Of a DNA stretch of 64,000 bases, positions 33,450 to 46,575 are shown piece after piece (within the stretch, counting starts at the first letter, position 1; each line of letters starts with the position of its first letter). A program made the position numbers and the translations under genes. The notes below the pieces were generated by a model, which was not told the origin of the DNA, made no database searches, and was given only the letters and a program-made list of their open reading frames with translations. This stretch comes from Allantophomopsis cytisporea (Eukaryota; Ascomycota; Leotiomycetes; Phacidiales; Phacidiaceae), in the NCBI GenBank assembly GCA_024752435.1, contig CP103023.1, positions 744,001-808,000 of the forward strand, read 5' to 3'.

Positions 33450-34867
33450 GATGAAGTGGGGGCGAGCTGAATAAAGGGAAGTTGCAACAAGAATATTAGT
33501 GATGTAAGAGGATACTGCAGGGGAATACTTTGGTTATGAGAAATGTTCATGTGAAGATTGTTTGTGGGGCAAAAAGCGGGGGGAAATGCCTGATTTCCTT
33601 CTTTTTGCTACTCTGTTGACGGCGGCCTTAAGTGTAAGTCTTGTTGTTGTCACTTCTCTCAGCGAAGAGCCGAAATCGGAAGAAGTCGGGACGAAATCAA
33701 GCAGCGTTCAAAGGTGTCCTTGGCTTGAGAGGAATGGCTTTAGGGTTGCAATAAGGTAATGTTGACGTCGGTCAGTTCTGTACATCTTAATTGCAGCGGA
33801 TTCAGACCACTCGCTTACATCCAAAATAGAAGGACAAGAATACTATATCAAAAGACTCACGCTGTACGGTTCCATCATCTCAAGAGCTGACGCCGACATC
33901 CAATCATCTCAACAACTTTGGAAGAACAGTAGGTAGTGAAGACCTGTATGCCAGCAGGATAGGGCGCACCTTTTTCTGGAGTGGAAAAGCGGCAAGCACA
34001 CGATATCGCCAGGGCGAAGATTGCGCGATTCTGCATGTGATTTTACAGCAAAAAGGACCAATATTTTGAGCGATGACACTCTTGCAGCTTCGGCCGCAAC
34101 GATGAATTCTACACGATAATAATTTACAACTCTGTCGCAGAACCTACGCAACAAGGAAACCACTTAACAGAAGAGCTCGTGAAGTAGGCTTCGGTGGCAG
34201 AAGTATCTTGTTTACGTTGAACGGTGAAAGATCACAAAGTCATAGCATCGCTGTATATGTTGATTTCATACTAAGAAGGATCGTTCTCTACGAAGCCAGG
34301 GCTAGGTAATCAGAGCAGCTACCACCTCAGACTTAGCAGAGCATATTCTGGTACCCTAAGGAATTCAGGCTGCCAACTCCATCAGCCAATCAAAATTAGG
34401 CGATTACCAAGTCTACCGAACTTATGGGCAAGAATTAAACAGGATCAATTAGACGAAGTACTGTTCTCCCGACCTTCCCACATATCTATTCTAGCGCAGG
34501 CTGCCAGAATTAGTGGTATTGTCCTGATATTTCATTCGTTTGACTGCAAGAGATGACAATATCATTTGTTCGCTTAGGCATTGAATCTAGGCGGCCTGTA
34601 CTAAAATGGGTATGTGGAAGGTCGGAGAAAGTGACATCTTGATATATTGTATGTTGGTAGAAACGGAGATGCTTAGATTTCTAGTCTTGGACTCCCTATG
34701 GACATAAGTTTCTAACGTATCTACTAAAACAAATCTTAGTTCAATCCCTTAACTTTCTTCCCAACATATCTCTGTGATCTTCACTTACTTTCTCAGTACT
34801 GCACTGTTTATTTCCATCTACCATAAATATATTTGACATAATTGACGCCGAATTCTAGATACTTGCG
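33450..34867. other. Intergenic region between divergent NRAMP relic and b561 gene
   Basis: No supported gene. It should contain the promoter of the DOMON-b561 gene (right end). Small ORFs at 33562-33759 and 33909-34163 show no domain. Confidence 0.5.
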
Positions 34868-36251
34868 ATGTTATATCACGTGTCTTTAAAAGGCATGGCT
34901 GGTGAGTTCTGCTGTCAGTTTTTGTCGTAGATCGATATGGATAACGCATAGGGACCTATAAGGTATTATTACATGCTGACTTCGTTCAGGTCTGGTCCTT
35001 GCGAGTGCTGTCCTTACGCAGGCTATGCAAGAATCTGTCCCTTCATCGTCTGTCGATGTCTTCGTTGCTAGTGATCACAGTCTTGCCTTCGCTTTGAACG
35101 TACCAAACGATAGCGGCGACAAGCTCTATTTTTCGCTCTCAGGGCCTGCATCTAGCTCTTGGATCTCTGTGGGTATGGGCTCAGATCAAATGCAAGACTC
35201 TTTCTATATTATGGCATATGCAGCAGAAGATGGAGCGAATGTCACTATCAGTCCCCGAATCGCCGATGGAAATTCCGAGCCATCTTATACGTCGAGCTCT
35301 ACAATCGAGGTTCTCGCTGGTTCAGGAATTGCTGATGGTGTCCTTACCGCTAAGGGCCGTTGCTACGGCTGCCAGAGCTGGCACGGAGGGAATATCGATA
35401 TCAATTCCACTTCTCAAAATATGATATTCGCATCTGGACCTGCAGAAAAGTTTCGCAGCAACTCAATGAGTGCTGGTCTAAAGCGGCATGTCAAGTATGG
35501 TGTTTTTCAGATGGACCTAGTAAAAGCCACTGGTACAGCTGGCCTACCTACAAATCTGGATCTCAGTACAACTACTGGCTCTTCTCAAGAGTCTGAGGAC
35601 ACAGATCACGACTTTAGTCCAGGTCTCCATGGTTAGTATGACTCGTTAGGATCATGATGCCCAGCTGACAGCCACCCAGGAGCAATCATGGTCGTTACAT
35701 TTTTTGTTTTAATGCCTTTTGGTATGATAATCCTCAGAGTACTGCTATCTGTTCGCTGGCACGGTCTCAATCAGGCCCTTGCTTCTGTTCTTGTAGTTGT
35801 TGGGACCGGACTTGGTATTTATTCTGGTACCATGTACAATCGATCGAAATATCTTAACTCGGCACACCAAATCTTCGGATTGATTATCACAGCAGCAGTT
35901 GTGCTTCAACTTGGGCTTGGATATTTGCATCATCAGTCGTACAAAAGGACACAAAAGACTACCTTGATGGCTCCGATACATTTGTGGCTTGGGAGGGTTG
36001 TTATACTATCTGGTATGGTGAACGGATATTTGTAAGTTCAATTATCAACTACTGATTCGACATAACTAATTCCTCAAAGGGGCTTCCCACTTGCGCTCTC
36101 AGCGAAGTACAACTGGGTGTTGTTTGGAATCACTATTGTGGTAGTTTTTGTGGTTGGTGGGCTTCTATTTCGGAGCCGGCATGGTCTTCATAAGATTCGG
36201 ACGACTGGCTCTCAATCTGAAGTTACTATCCCACTCTCGCAGATGCCTTAA
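34868..36251 (+). CDS. DOMON plus cytochrome b561 transmembrane oxidoreductase, 4 exons
   Basis: Exons 34868-34901, 34990-35631, 35680-36031 and 36080-36251 join in frame (399 residues; introns 88, 48 and 48 bp). Residues 1-24 form a signal peptide (GLVLASAVLTQAMQ). Residues about 25-160 are a DOMON/CDH-type cytochrome domain: SWISVGMGSDQM carries the candidate Met heme ligand and SWHGG a candidate His. Five to six membrane segments follow, with b561-type histidines in RWHGL, SAHQIFG, LHHQS and PIHLWLGR. Family knowledge: these proteins pass electrons across a membrane, for example to reduce ferric iron. Next to the CCC1 gene a role in iron handling is plausible but unproven. The gene is intact although its left neighbours are broken. 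Confidence 0.9.
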
Positions 36252-37449
36252 GAAGACCAAGTTGATAGCTCTATACATTGAGCAATGGATTCGTTTACAC
36301 TAAGTCAAATTTTTCCAGAGATAGGCTCCGAATAGATATGGTGACTTTATTTTAATAATCTCGTGTAGTTGAGGTTGCAAACAAGTGTGACGATTGGAAA
36401 GTACAACCGCCAATCCAGATGCGTATAACTCTGACCAAGAGCATCGAGTCTCTTGGTATATGACTATTGTTTGCATGCAATGCACTTAGTTTTTTATCTG
36501 TCGAAAGAAGTAGAAGTGCTTGATTGAAGTCTTGTATTGAGCCGTAGTGACTCGCAGAGTCGTTTGAGGTCTCTCTGATCCTATACCTGAGTCAGTTCAG
36601 AAAGTGCTAGACCTAGCATTGATAACTGCTGCTTGTCGAGAAGTCAAATCATGCAGCCATTATCTGAATCTTATTGGGGAGCAAAGAGGTGGTTTCGCGT
36701 TCGCCACATGTAGCAGTCTGGAGCTGCAATAGTCCTAAGACTCGAACTACAAATCTTCCACCTAGCAAGGCATAGTCTTTAACTTTCATTTTTGAACCGA
36801 ACTAGATTCTTACCTAGTTCTATGGAAGACCCATCATATCTAGTAGCGTAGCTTTGTAATGTGTTATTATTCATTGGCCAGTACAACTAATAGGTTGTAT
36901 TACGTCAATCAAAATGCAGAGTCATCCCCCAAGGATCGGGAAGTACTTTTGATATACGGAAGCGAAGTAGCGCAGAATTGAGCGAGCAAGTCATTTCCTA
37001 TTATAATTGATCAATGTCATTCAGCAGTACTACGCTCCGGGCGCTAAAAGTATCCCTAACTACTTGAGAGATAGTATAGGGACTGCAGGTTCTAGTAAGG
37101 CTATGTACCTACTGCATCGCCTCAAGTAATTGCTTGACTGTCCAATCATATGTCCTTTAAAGACGCTGACCATTGAAAATCCAAAAAATGACGCGAAATT
37201 GTAGGTTATTGATCGTCTCTCTCCTCTGGGTATTAAGAGTGACATTCTGGCATCAATTGCTTGTAGGAAAAACGGTGCCATGATCGATAGTTTTACTCTT
37301 TGCACTCACTGTCATACATAAAACGGAATTTAATTGACCTCATCCCCTTTACTTATAAAAGGCTCTTCCTCGTCGTAATTTCAACAATGACTCTCGTCCT
37401 CTATCATACATTTCTATATCAAGCTCTTCAAAAGTGATCAATCAAGACT
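36252..37449. other. Intergenic region upstream of the CCC1/VIT1 gene
   Basis: No gene seen. It should contain the terminator of the b561 gene and the promoter of the next gene. No iron-regulator site was scored. Confidence 0.5.
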
Positions 37450-38399
37450 ATGCCTTCAATGGTTCTTCAAGCAGAGCCCGATTCAGAGAAGGGAGCACAG
37501 AAAGCGGATACTTGGGTCAATGCTTCCCATATTGAGAGGCATACAGACTATAGTGATATTACTCGGGATGTTATTATTGGCTTCGCTGATGGTCTGACTG
37601 TTCCATTTGCCTTGACGGCCGGGTTATCATCGTCAGTCCCCCCACCCTGCACATTCAATGGCACAGTGTGTAACTGAAAACGAATTAGACTTGGCTCTTC
37701 CAAACTCGTCATTGTTGGTGGCCTAGCAGAACTGTTCAGTGGCGCGATTTCCATGGGACTTGGTGCATATCTTGCAGCAATTACCGATAGAGATCATTAT
37801 ATCTCTGAGGAAAAGCGAGAACGACAGGAGATAGCGACTAAGCCGGAAGATGAAAAAAAGGAGATCTACGAAATCATGAGCAAATATCACATTGGTCGAG
37901 CAGCAACAACACCGTTGGTAGATGAGCTCGTACGAAACCCTGATTGTTGGGTCATGGTAAGCTCGCTGGTATTTGAAAGGCTACAATAAGCTTGTAACTA
38001 ATATCTGTCAAGTTCATGATGGACTTTGAACTGAAGCTCGAGAAGCAGAATGTCTCCCGAGCTTGGATTTCAGCTGCAACTATGGGCGCTTCTTACTTTG
38101 TTGGTGAGTTATATCCGAATATGCATTAGACACGCATGCTTATATGATCTAAAGGTGGGATTATTCCTATGATCCCCTACTTTGCCATGCGAAACGTGAC
38201 TCACGCTCTCTTCGTATCTATCGGTATCACTGTCGTTGTCTTGCTTACTTTTGGCTTCGTCAAGAACTATGTCACCATTAAAACTAAGAGGGCTGGAGCA
38301 TATGGAGCAGTACAAACGTTAGTTATTGGCGTGTTAGCGGCAGGTACAAGCTATGGTATAGTAAAGGCGATCGATTCAAGGAATCCAGTACATCCATAG
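37450..38399 (+). CDS. CCC1/VIT1 family vacuolar iron/manganese transporter, 4 exons
   Basis: Exons 37450-37631, 37689-37956, 38013-38103 and 38155-38399 join in frame to 261 residues (introns 57, 56 and 51 bp). The N-terminal part HIERHTDYSDITRDVIIGFADGLTVPFALTAGLSS spans the VIT1 signature and first helix (residues 27-61). It continues with GGLAELFSGAISMGLGAYLA, the acidic cytosolic metal-binding region (EEKRERQEIATKPEDEKKEI, then a DELVRNPD stretch) and three C-terminal membrane helices ending in ALAAGTSYGIVKAID-like text. Family knowledge: it moves cytosolic Fe2+/Mn2+ into the vacuole for storage and detoxification. Length is normal for the family. Confidence 0.93.
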
Positions 38400-38807
38400 G
38401 GTCAAAGTAGGCAGTAATACGTTACGGAGGATTACTAAGATGACAGTAGCATGAAATACAAATCTAAAGTTTTATCTGGTTGTATAGACTTTGGTGTGGT
38501 GTAATTTTATTAAATATACTGACATAAGACTCATCCAAACCTAGTCAGTTGATAACAGTGCAAAAATGCCTGGCATGCGATGAGTTACATTAATTAGAGA
38601 TTTTTTAGGAGTTATCTTCGAAGTATTCTGGTAGGAAGTACAAAATTACAAATTGGAAGGAAAGATCTGGTGAGAGAAGTCAAACTATAAATATATTTGT
38701 TAGCATTCAATCACTCGCTATACTAGCTTTAACAATCATAGAAATATCCATTGAACATTTTCCAACTTGTAGTGTTGACCTCTGATTACCTCACTATTCC
38801 TATACCT
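38400..38807. other. Convergent intergenic space
   Basis: It separates the CCC1 gene and the convergently transcribed bZIP gene, so it should hold both terminators. No gene seen. Confidence 0.5.
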
Positions 38808-39335
38808 TCATTCTAGGATAGGCTTCCATGCGGAGTCTTGGGCTATATTAAGGTTGCTCATTGAATATTCGCCATTCATATCAACTATGAAGTTGTTGAT
38901 ATTACCGAGCTTCTCCCCAGCCATGTAGAATTCATTCTGTGCATCCAATAAGGTCTTTGTATTCTGGGTTGCAGAAGTTCCAGATCGGTCCCTAACACTT
39001 CTAGAGTCTTGCTGCGAAGGGTCGAGATACACCTTGATATCATCTTTAGTAAAACCAGCCTGCAACAGTAAACCTCGGAGCTTCTTGTTCTCGTTGGCCA
39101 CCTTCCGAGCGGCGATTTGAATCTCGGCACTGGCTTGGATACCTTGCAGCTCATAAGAGCGGACTTTTGATTCAAGCTCTTGAAGGTATTCCTTTCGACG
39201 AGCACGCGAACGGCGTTGGTTGTTGCGAATGCGCATTAGATGTCCTTTTTCCTATGCATAGAATTAATACGTAGTCAATAAAGGTAGAGAGCTTTAAATC
39301 TTATGACTTAGGAAACTTACCGAGCTGGATGACAT
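38808..39335 (-). CDS. Small bZIP transcription factor, 2 exons
   Basis: Exon 1 (39321-39335) encodes MSSSS, the intron (39252-39320, 69 bp) starts GTAAGT and ends CATAG, and exon 2 (39251-38808) begins EKGHLMRIRNNQRRSRARR. Total length is 152 residues. The basic region is N-x2-R-R-S-R-A-R-R, with a short zipper-like heptad pattern (YLQELESKVRSYELQG) and a C-terminal tail ending SAWKPILE, both typical of a group of small Pezizomycotina bZIP proteins. It acts in the nucleus, and its targets are unknown. It is convergent with the CCC1 gene, so co-location with metal genes is only suggestive. Confidence 0.88.
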
Positions 39336-42271
39336 TGCTGTGTCTGCGGAGTCAGAATTGAGTGAAAGGTTGAGAAATATTCCTTAATATATATAATGAA
39401 TTCCGTTTGGTCAGGGAACTTATTATCTCTATTTCTTTCGCGAATGATAATATGAGTGTGGCATGATATAGTGAGAGGATGCTAACGTTTTAGGTACGGC
39501 GACTTTAAGCTTCATCTGAGCATGTGAATGGCCTAGATGCAGATTGCTGCAATCGTTGATGCATGTGACCAAATGGCAGGTAGCTATTACACTGTGAGGT
39601 TTTTACTTGTGTATTATACGGTCCGGCTAGTCAAAACCAGCGATCATTATGTTTAGACGATACTGAGTAATAGCACAACTGTGATTGGATCTCACTATTC
39701 ACCAACCCTTGTTCGCTCAGCCACTGAACCTGGCAGCCTGCGCTGAGATAGGTGACTGGAAGGGTGGAGCTACTGACGTTGTAGCGATCGTTAAAGCTGC
39801 ACCTATGACTTCTTACTAATGACAAACCATGTGGCCTCCGACGTATTAACATGTGTAGTACAATCGACAACACTCCTAAAGAATATAGATCCTGAAATGT
39901 AAACATTCGAATCGCTCCTGCGGATCTGCTTTAAATAATATACTGATTAATAAAAGTGGCGCCTCGCTGCTAGTATTTTGTAGTGTGAAGCTACTCCGCA
40001 TAGCTACGGCTTCCTTCATGCAAAGCTATATATTGTCACCAGAATTCTTAGGATATTTTCCATGATGAAGTATGATTAGCAACACCTATCAGAACCCTAC
40101 AGATATCTTGTTATGAGTTAAGAGTAATGCATTAATTCTCAATGATGGCAGAAGTGGTGGCATCACCATTTATGAAATTATAAAGTCTTGCCACCCTTCC
40201 TTCGTCACCCTTCTTTTGTCACTTTACCACTATTCAAAGAATCGACTCTCAAGTTCCACGATGTACGCCAAAGCTGGAATTATTGACTGCGTTCATAGCG
40301 GCAGCTCCTGTTACAGTGGTGCACATTTAGTCTCCGTAGCCGATTTACAGCAAATCTTATCACTTCATACGGAGCATATGATGGATGGCCCATCCTCAAC
40401 TATCATTGCAACAGTAACAACCCAGCTCGAAGCACAATTCCAATGCTTCGGCCGACTCCATGTGCTGAGGTTTACAACAATCATGGCAACTTGAACAGTC
40501 AGGAGCGGGTTCCTTTCCAACTATCTGGTGGTCGTGGCACAAATGGGTAAGTCGTGCACTACCAAATTCATAGGAAAGCTCGGTGGAAAATCGCGTTTTC
40601 TATTTTCGCTTCTATTTCCCCCCCATCAATAGAATTCCACTGGATTAACGCAGAGAGGAAACTGGGAAACATGTTTCAAGATCTTGCGTGGTCTAGTAAA
40701 TTTCTATAGTTGGAGGAACTAGAGTACGCGATCCGGTTTACACACCTCAGATAGGTGACAACACAAACATCGAAGCCACAACAGCAAACGATTCACATCA
40801 TGGCGCGGGGGACTAACCATGGAGACTGTGGTCCATAAATATAACTTAAAACACTGCTGACCCAATCAACACTCCCCTATATCAGCTTACTCATACGGGC
40901 CGTGAGCGACTCCCCTAACCCCGCTGGACGAATACGTGCTCCTCGTGAAGCTCTGCCTACATAGGCTACGGTCGTCATACCTAACCGTGTATTCGAATGA
41001 CTACCATGATGTCCATCCGGTTCTCTTTGGCAAAAACAAAAAGAAACAAGACGCCACAATTAGTTGAAATCTGTTCTCTTATCCCGATATGCCCTGACGA
41101 CGTGTCCGATGCTCTTTACTATGGTGTTGCATGTGAACCTGTCTGCGTCTCACAACGGGCAGATATCCCCCCGCAGCTCACGAGCCTTGTAAGTCTCGAT
41201 CTTTCGAAGTCCTGCTCATTGCGGAATATGCATAGACTCAGAATGATATGAGTATCCGTTAGTTACTGTAGAAATACGATATGCGACTGGCTGATAGTCA
41301 AAATCTACCGGAAACTCTCGACTTCCGCTTACAGTTCGTGAGTTGTAGGGGATACTTCCGATGCAAATGGCCCCTTATTTGAGTGGAATACTAGGAAACA
41401 CCATGACAATTGCGCTGATAATGGATGCACCTCGCCCCATCCTTACCCCGCGAAGTTGGTCGTGGCTGTCACAATACAACTAAGTATCTTCCTTCGACCC
41501 GATGTCACTGGTCATGGGTGATTGCCTAGTTCCTCGCACCAAGATTGATAGAATTTTGAAGATACTTCAGTATGTCACTCTAGACAGATTCCGGCAAGAC
41601 TCGAGTTTAGAGGCCGAAGTTCGGTGTTTCGTAGTCCTGTAAAACTATTCATACGCATCAATATCCTAAACGATCGCCAGCATATTCAACTGGGCGTTTC
41701 TTATGTCGTTGTCTACCCATACCTCGTGCTTGCGCTTAGTAGCATTTCAATGCGCGATGCGCAAAACGCTCAATCGTCGTACCGTAGATCTTGGCGCAGT
41801 CCATGTGGGTGTCAATGTTAGCTTCGCACGTACGTTTATGGCATTATGGTCGTGCACCAACAGTAAAGTAGGTGACTGGGGATGTATAGAGTAGTAGTGA
41901 CAATAGTACTCTATAAAATTAGGAATCTAAATTATATGAGCGTTTATGTTACAAGAGTGAAAACTGCTTCCGAATCTGCTATTTGTATATGAAGATGTCT
42001 ACTGCTTTGCTATTTCCTGCTAGTTATGACAAAATGTATATTATCAACAACCTTACGATAGACCGTGATTGTATCAATGGTACGCTCAAGATAGACGCCT
42101 ATAAATGTTTTCCTGTGGGTTGTGGGGGATAAATATAAAATGCTGGGGAGCTTTATGCTGGGGTCGTCTAGTTGCAGTTTAAAGTGTCAAACGTGAAACA
42201 TGGTAGTCACCTGTAGTCTGTTGTCTGCGTAACAAACCATCAAAAGATGGTGCTAGCTATATATACGTACC
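39336..42271. other. 2.9-kb gene-poor region
   Basis: ORFs at 40216-40494, 40997-41251 and 41624-41894 are short, lack domains and show no splice pattern I can defend. The start of the inverted duplication is at about 42272. Confidence 0.4.
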
Positions 42272-43705
42272 CACATACTTATATATCTAGCGTCGTATGT
42301 ACGCTATTCTATACCCTTCACGTCTATTATCTGCCGCTTTTATGTCTTCTTTGATCTCGCAAAATTAACATCCTTTCCACTTACATCTACATCTACATCT
42401 GCAACTATATATGCATCTTCGGATATCCACATTCCCACAGCCTGTACACTCACCACTCACTCATTCATGATTCTCGTTATGTGACTTGAAATCTTCTCTT
42501 CTCATGTATTAACTCGATTCATCTTCGCATCTTATTTTCTTTATCCCCTCCTCCCTACCTTGCCGTCTTCATTTCGACTTAACCTGCAGCAACATACCTG
42601 CCTTCTGATATCGACGTCTATTGAACCGACGATAAAAACTCCAAATCCACGCAACTAATTCAAGCATTACTCACACTCATAAGGGACGCATTGTAACGCT
42701 CCCAAATATTCACCACGTACCAGCCCGCGACGACACCCTGCCTTGTTTTGACTGCATCATCACCAAACCCGCAACATCTCTCATCGTCCGAACCTTGCCT
42801 CACCTCATTATCACCATCGTCATTACTATCATCACCAAAGAAATCCACAATTGTTACTTCTTCAGAACTACAACTGTCAAAAATGAGACCCGCATTTCCC
42901 ATCACCTTCTTCTTCCTCATCTTCCTTGCCCTCACAATCGTCATGCCCATGCCCCTCCCTCTCCAGGGCCAAGAAGCCTGCACAGCCCAAGGAGCCTGCG
43001 TTGCAGCATCGGGCCGCCTGACCTTCAAATCCATAGCATCACTCTGGCACTTCACCAGCCGCAGCCCGAGTGCCCTCCTCCCACATAGCCTTTCTCTCTC
43101 GTTACCATTGCCCGCACCAGTACCGGAATCTATTCTCGCTGCCGACTCCACCGCCGCCCTATCTTCCGACACCCCCCTCTCCTCCCTCTACTTGCTCTCT
43201 CTCGACCCAACCGAGTTTATGGGTGCGGGCTTCGAAGCGACAACGAGGGACAGCAAGCGGGCGTCGCTATACGGACCGCGTGAGGGCAGTGACGTGATTG
43301 TTGTGACTATAGTGCTACTTTTCCTGATGGCTGTTATAATTGTCGAGGTTGTACTGGGTATTGTTGCGAGGTACGCTCACCCTCCTTTCCTGCTCCGCGA
43401 TATACAGTTGTGTTTGTTTTGTAGGTGTGTATGGATGTGTGTGGTGGCTTACGGTCTGATGCTAACCTATTGCAGTTTCAAATCCTACTTCCGCGTCGGC
43501 GAGGGGAGGATCCGCCTCGATGAGAAATGCTCTATTCAGGAGCCCGGGCCTAAGTTTCCATTGCAGCCGGCGTCTGATACGAGCAAGTTTATGGGCGTCT
43601 CGATTGTGGAGGAGGAGGTTACGTAGGTGTACTCGTACCACTCTCTCGGAGCTTTTTTATGGGCCTTCTCTAGTTCAACTATGTGGGAATGGGTAAGGAA
43701 CATTG
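42272..43705 (+). repeat. Copy 1 of a ~1.43-kb inverted duplication
   Basis: The segment, including promoter, gene and 3' flank, matches the reverse complement of 60617-62053. Shared landmarks are CATACTTATATATCTA at the outer end, CATGATTCTCGTTAT in the promoter, the two-exon gene, and TATGTGGGAATGGG at the far end. The two copies point away from each other's interior, about 17 kb apart. Confidence 0.85.
42883..43626 (+). CDS. Unknown small secreted/membrane protein (copy 1), 2 exons
   Basis: Exons 42883-43370 and 43473-43626 give 213 residues. The intron (102 bp, GTACGC...TGCTAAC...TTGCAG) is a multiple of three and lacks stops, so it also reads through. I start at 42883 because the paralogue begins at the matching ATG. 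The protein has a strong N-terminal hydrophobic segment (FPITFFFLIFLALTIV), a Cys pair in EACTAQGACVAASG, a Ser/Pro/Leu-rich middle, and one C-terminal membrane helix (VIVVTIVLLFLMAVIIVEVV) followed by a soluble tail. No family recognised. Compared with copy 2 it lacks about 45 residues before GAGFEATTRD, so one copy has an indel. Confidence 0.75.
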   Translation: MRPAFPITFFFLIFLALTIVMPMPLPLQGQEACTAQGACVAASGRLTFKSIASLWHFTSRSPSALLPHSLSLSLPLPAPVPESILAADSTAALSSDTPLSSLYLLSLDPTEFMGAGFEATTRDSKRASLYGPREGSDVIVVTIVLLFLMAVIIVEVVLGIVARYAHPPFLLRDIQLCLFCRCVWMCVVAYGLMLTYCSFKSYFRVGEGRIRLDEKCSIQEPGPKFPLQPASDTSKFMGVSIVEEEVT

Positions 43706-46575
43706 AGCTATATCGGTGTTACGATTAGGGTATTAAATACGGGAAAATATAGAATACTGACGTGGTGGTAGGGTGTTGGGAAGCATCGAGAAAGAGAGCC
43801 TGCGATGGCTAAGTGATAAGCGGACTTGGTGTTGTAGATTATAGCTAGGTTGAAGAGTGCAGCTTCAATCGCTTATCTGGGAGGGATGTTCTTGTAGAAT
43901 GTGAGCCCAGCCGCTGGCGTATGGTGTATGTTCTGTTATAAGTTGGCCCTCTATTGTCTTGGAATTTGCTTTGGTGATCTTTGCATTGCACTTGGGAGTC
44001 AACACTCAGGCGAAAGACATATAGATATCTCTTCTACTACTTTCTACTGTAATTCTACGACGCGCAAGACTTACGACTTCGAACCCGCAAGACATATAAG
44101 ATGGAAGCACCAGGTAACATGCCATGTCATCTTCACCATAAGTCGTGCTTGTTTCGTGAGCGGACGATTCCAGGAAGGGTGGGAAACGGAGGAAATGTCG
44201 GGCATGCAAAACAAAACTTGACATCCAGATCAAGACATCTCAATCAAGACACTTGCTCTGGGAGCTTATTGCACAGCCTGCCCTCATCACAGTCTCATCA
44301 CATCCCACGTTGTTGCCGATTACGACCTCCTTCATGACAAAATACCAAAATCATCCCGAATCATCAAGACCATCTGAATACCGCCACTCGAACCCAAATC
44401 ATCCAGGATTCCGGTTTATTTCTCGTGCAAGGAAATGCTAAAATAGAAGCACCAAAGTTTCACTCCACCCACCACAAAATCAGAACGCATGATTTAGCTG
44501 CTATCTATCCAATCCCATCACGCAGCAGTTTCCTCACAGGACGTGTAATTCTCAACTCTTCCAGTTTTTTACCGTTGTGGACATTCACGTGCCTTGTGTC
44601 GAACTCGCGGTAGTTGGTGCCCCTTTCTCCTGCCTAGCGTCTAGCGAATGGAAGGCCGCCGGTGACAGCTGACTTGCACACATGCGCCCGTCCTAGCCTT
44701 GAGAGGCCCGTTACCAATTCCTCTAAAGGCAGGGTACTCGATGCTTGTGAGTGGTTTGGTATGTTTTTCTGCTGCCTAAAGGCGGAGTATTGGGTTGATT
44801 GGAGGTGTCGTGGTGTAATGTTCTTGGTATTTTGAATGGTTTTATGGTTGCTAGTACGTAACACTGAAGGATTGGATACGAGATCTGGGGGAGAGCCATT
44901 TGTGGCCGGAGATGAATTTGCTTTGCGTGGTAGCGCTTCGAGGCAGATTCCAGGCTGTCTTCTTTGCTGGGATAGAGGAATGGTTTCCGGAAGAGGCTGA
45001 TACGAAGTACTACACTAATTCAGAATACTCTATCGAGATATTAAAGATATAGAGAACTTCAACATCGAATTGCATGCTATAGATGCACGGAATATTTATC
45101 TTGAGGAACAACCTCCCACAATCTCGTTGTGCTTTGTGGAGAGTCCTGTTTAGTCAATGGCTAATTACTTGAGATGATATTGAAGCTTGGTGACCAGCAA
45201 TACAGTAGGCATTACTACCCATCCTCTCTCTTATGCTTTCTATCACTACATCGTAGAGTTCGGCTCGTAAAGTACTCAGGACGTCACGATCGACTATTAT
45301 GCACTATTTTCGCGAGGAAAGTATACTTTTATTAGGTTTGTGATGGTGATTGTGTTCTGAATATTGTTTGAGAGTAGTTTTGATGAACTTGAAATTACTT
45401 TGTTGATAGTAATGTTATATTCAGTAGTACGTCACTACGTAGCCTGTGCTAAATAACCAATGACAGAAATGAAAATGAATGCCTACCAAGTCATTGGCTC
45501 AGCCGTGGTCTTTCATTCTACAAAACCTAATTTGGGTTTTGTATCCCATAACTTATTTCCAGGAGTTGGAGACAAGTTGTGTTTGTTCTAACAGATCCCA
45601 GAATCACTTTTTAGTTCTATTCTTGAATGAAGAGCAAGGGTAATCCTCACAGAGGAAGGCGAGTAGGAATCTTAGGCTCTCAATCGCACACTCGCTGGAC
45701 GTCATGCCAAGGGATCGCCTAGGAGCACTTTGTATATAAAAGTACATACGGAGCACGTGCCCCATGCATTACCCACTCGTAGTTTCTCCACAACAAACAA
45801 CGATAACGCTTTCCAATTATTCCGCATAAACGGTATCGAACGTCAGTATATTGACGAAGCAATAACACATGTACTCTGCACTGCAAAGTTTAATAAGTGG
45901 TGATTTGTACCAAGTATGGTATGATCTGAACTTGTTGACGATCACTGTTGTGACTAGAACTGATTATCTCGTCGCTTCTCGGCTGAGGCCTTCCTAAGAG
46001 CAATAAAATCTCAAGAATCCCATGATCTCTGTACATTTGTGTAATTTTATAACACGATCGTCAACGCTCATGGGAACTGACCAATCAGAATGACTTGATT
46101 TGTTAAAGACGGCCTCCCATTCGGTACTCTTCCCATGCCTCTATCATTTCGTCGAGATACGTCACACTTTCCTAAATCATCACAACACCGTCCATTCGCT
46201 CGATATCCATGGGCATTTCCTGTGCCGGAACCATTGCCACTGCACTACGTTTCATGGGGTAATTATAGCTTTATGGATCATCCATGTATTTCCCTTGTTT
46301 CTCAACTTGAGCAAACATACTAGACTTCTGCAACTTACCAAATGTCACTTCTTCATCTAAGACGACTCCAAATCATAGCTGGCCCTTGGGAAATTTGTAA
46401 GAGTCGAAGGAGCGAAAGGGAATCGGCAGCTATTTTACAAGCCTTCTAACGCCATCGTCTTCGTTAAAAATATGATCTTCATCACTGGTATAAGTACTTT
46501 TGAATCCTCAAAAGTTAAGTCGCTGTTTCTCAGATAATCCGCCTTCTTTCTTAAAAGATTCCCTCAATATTCAAT
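43706..46575. other. Intergenic region upstream of the catalase gene
   Basis: ORFs at 43901-44221, 44253-44441 and 46100-46360 have no recognisable domain. The last few hundred bases should be the catalase promoter. Confidence 0.4.

Noticed and set aside
36955..36995. Short similarity (GCGCAGAATTGAGCGAGCAA) to text near 6430-6460
   Set aside because: Only about 20 bp match; too short to call a shared element.
40216..41251. Possible small genes on the plus strand
   Set aside because: No recognisable family, no convincing introns, codon use unlike the real genes.
42748..42882. Upstream extension of the copy-1 ORF by 45 codons
   Set aside because: The paralogue starts at the ATG equivalent to 42883, directly before the hydrophobic signal-like segment.
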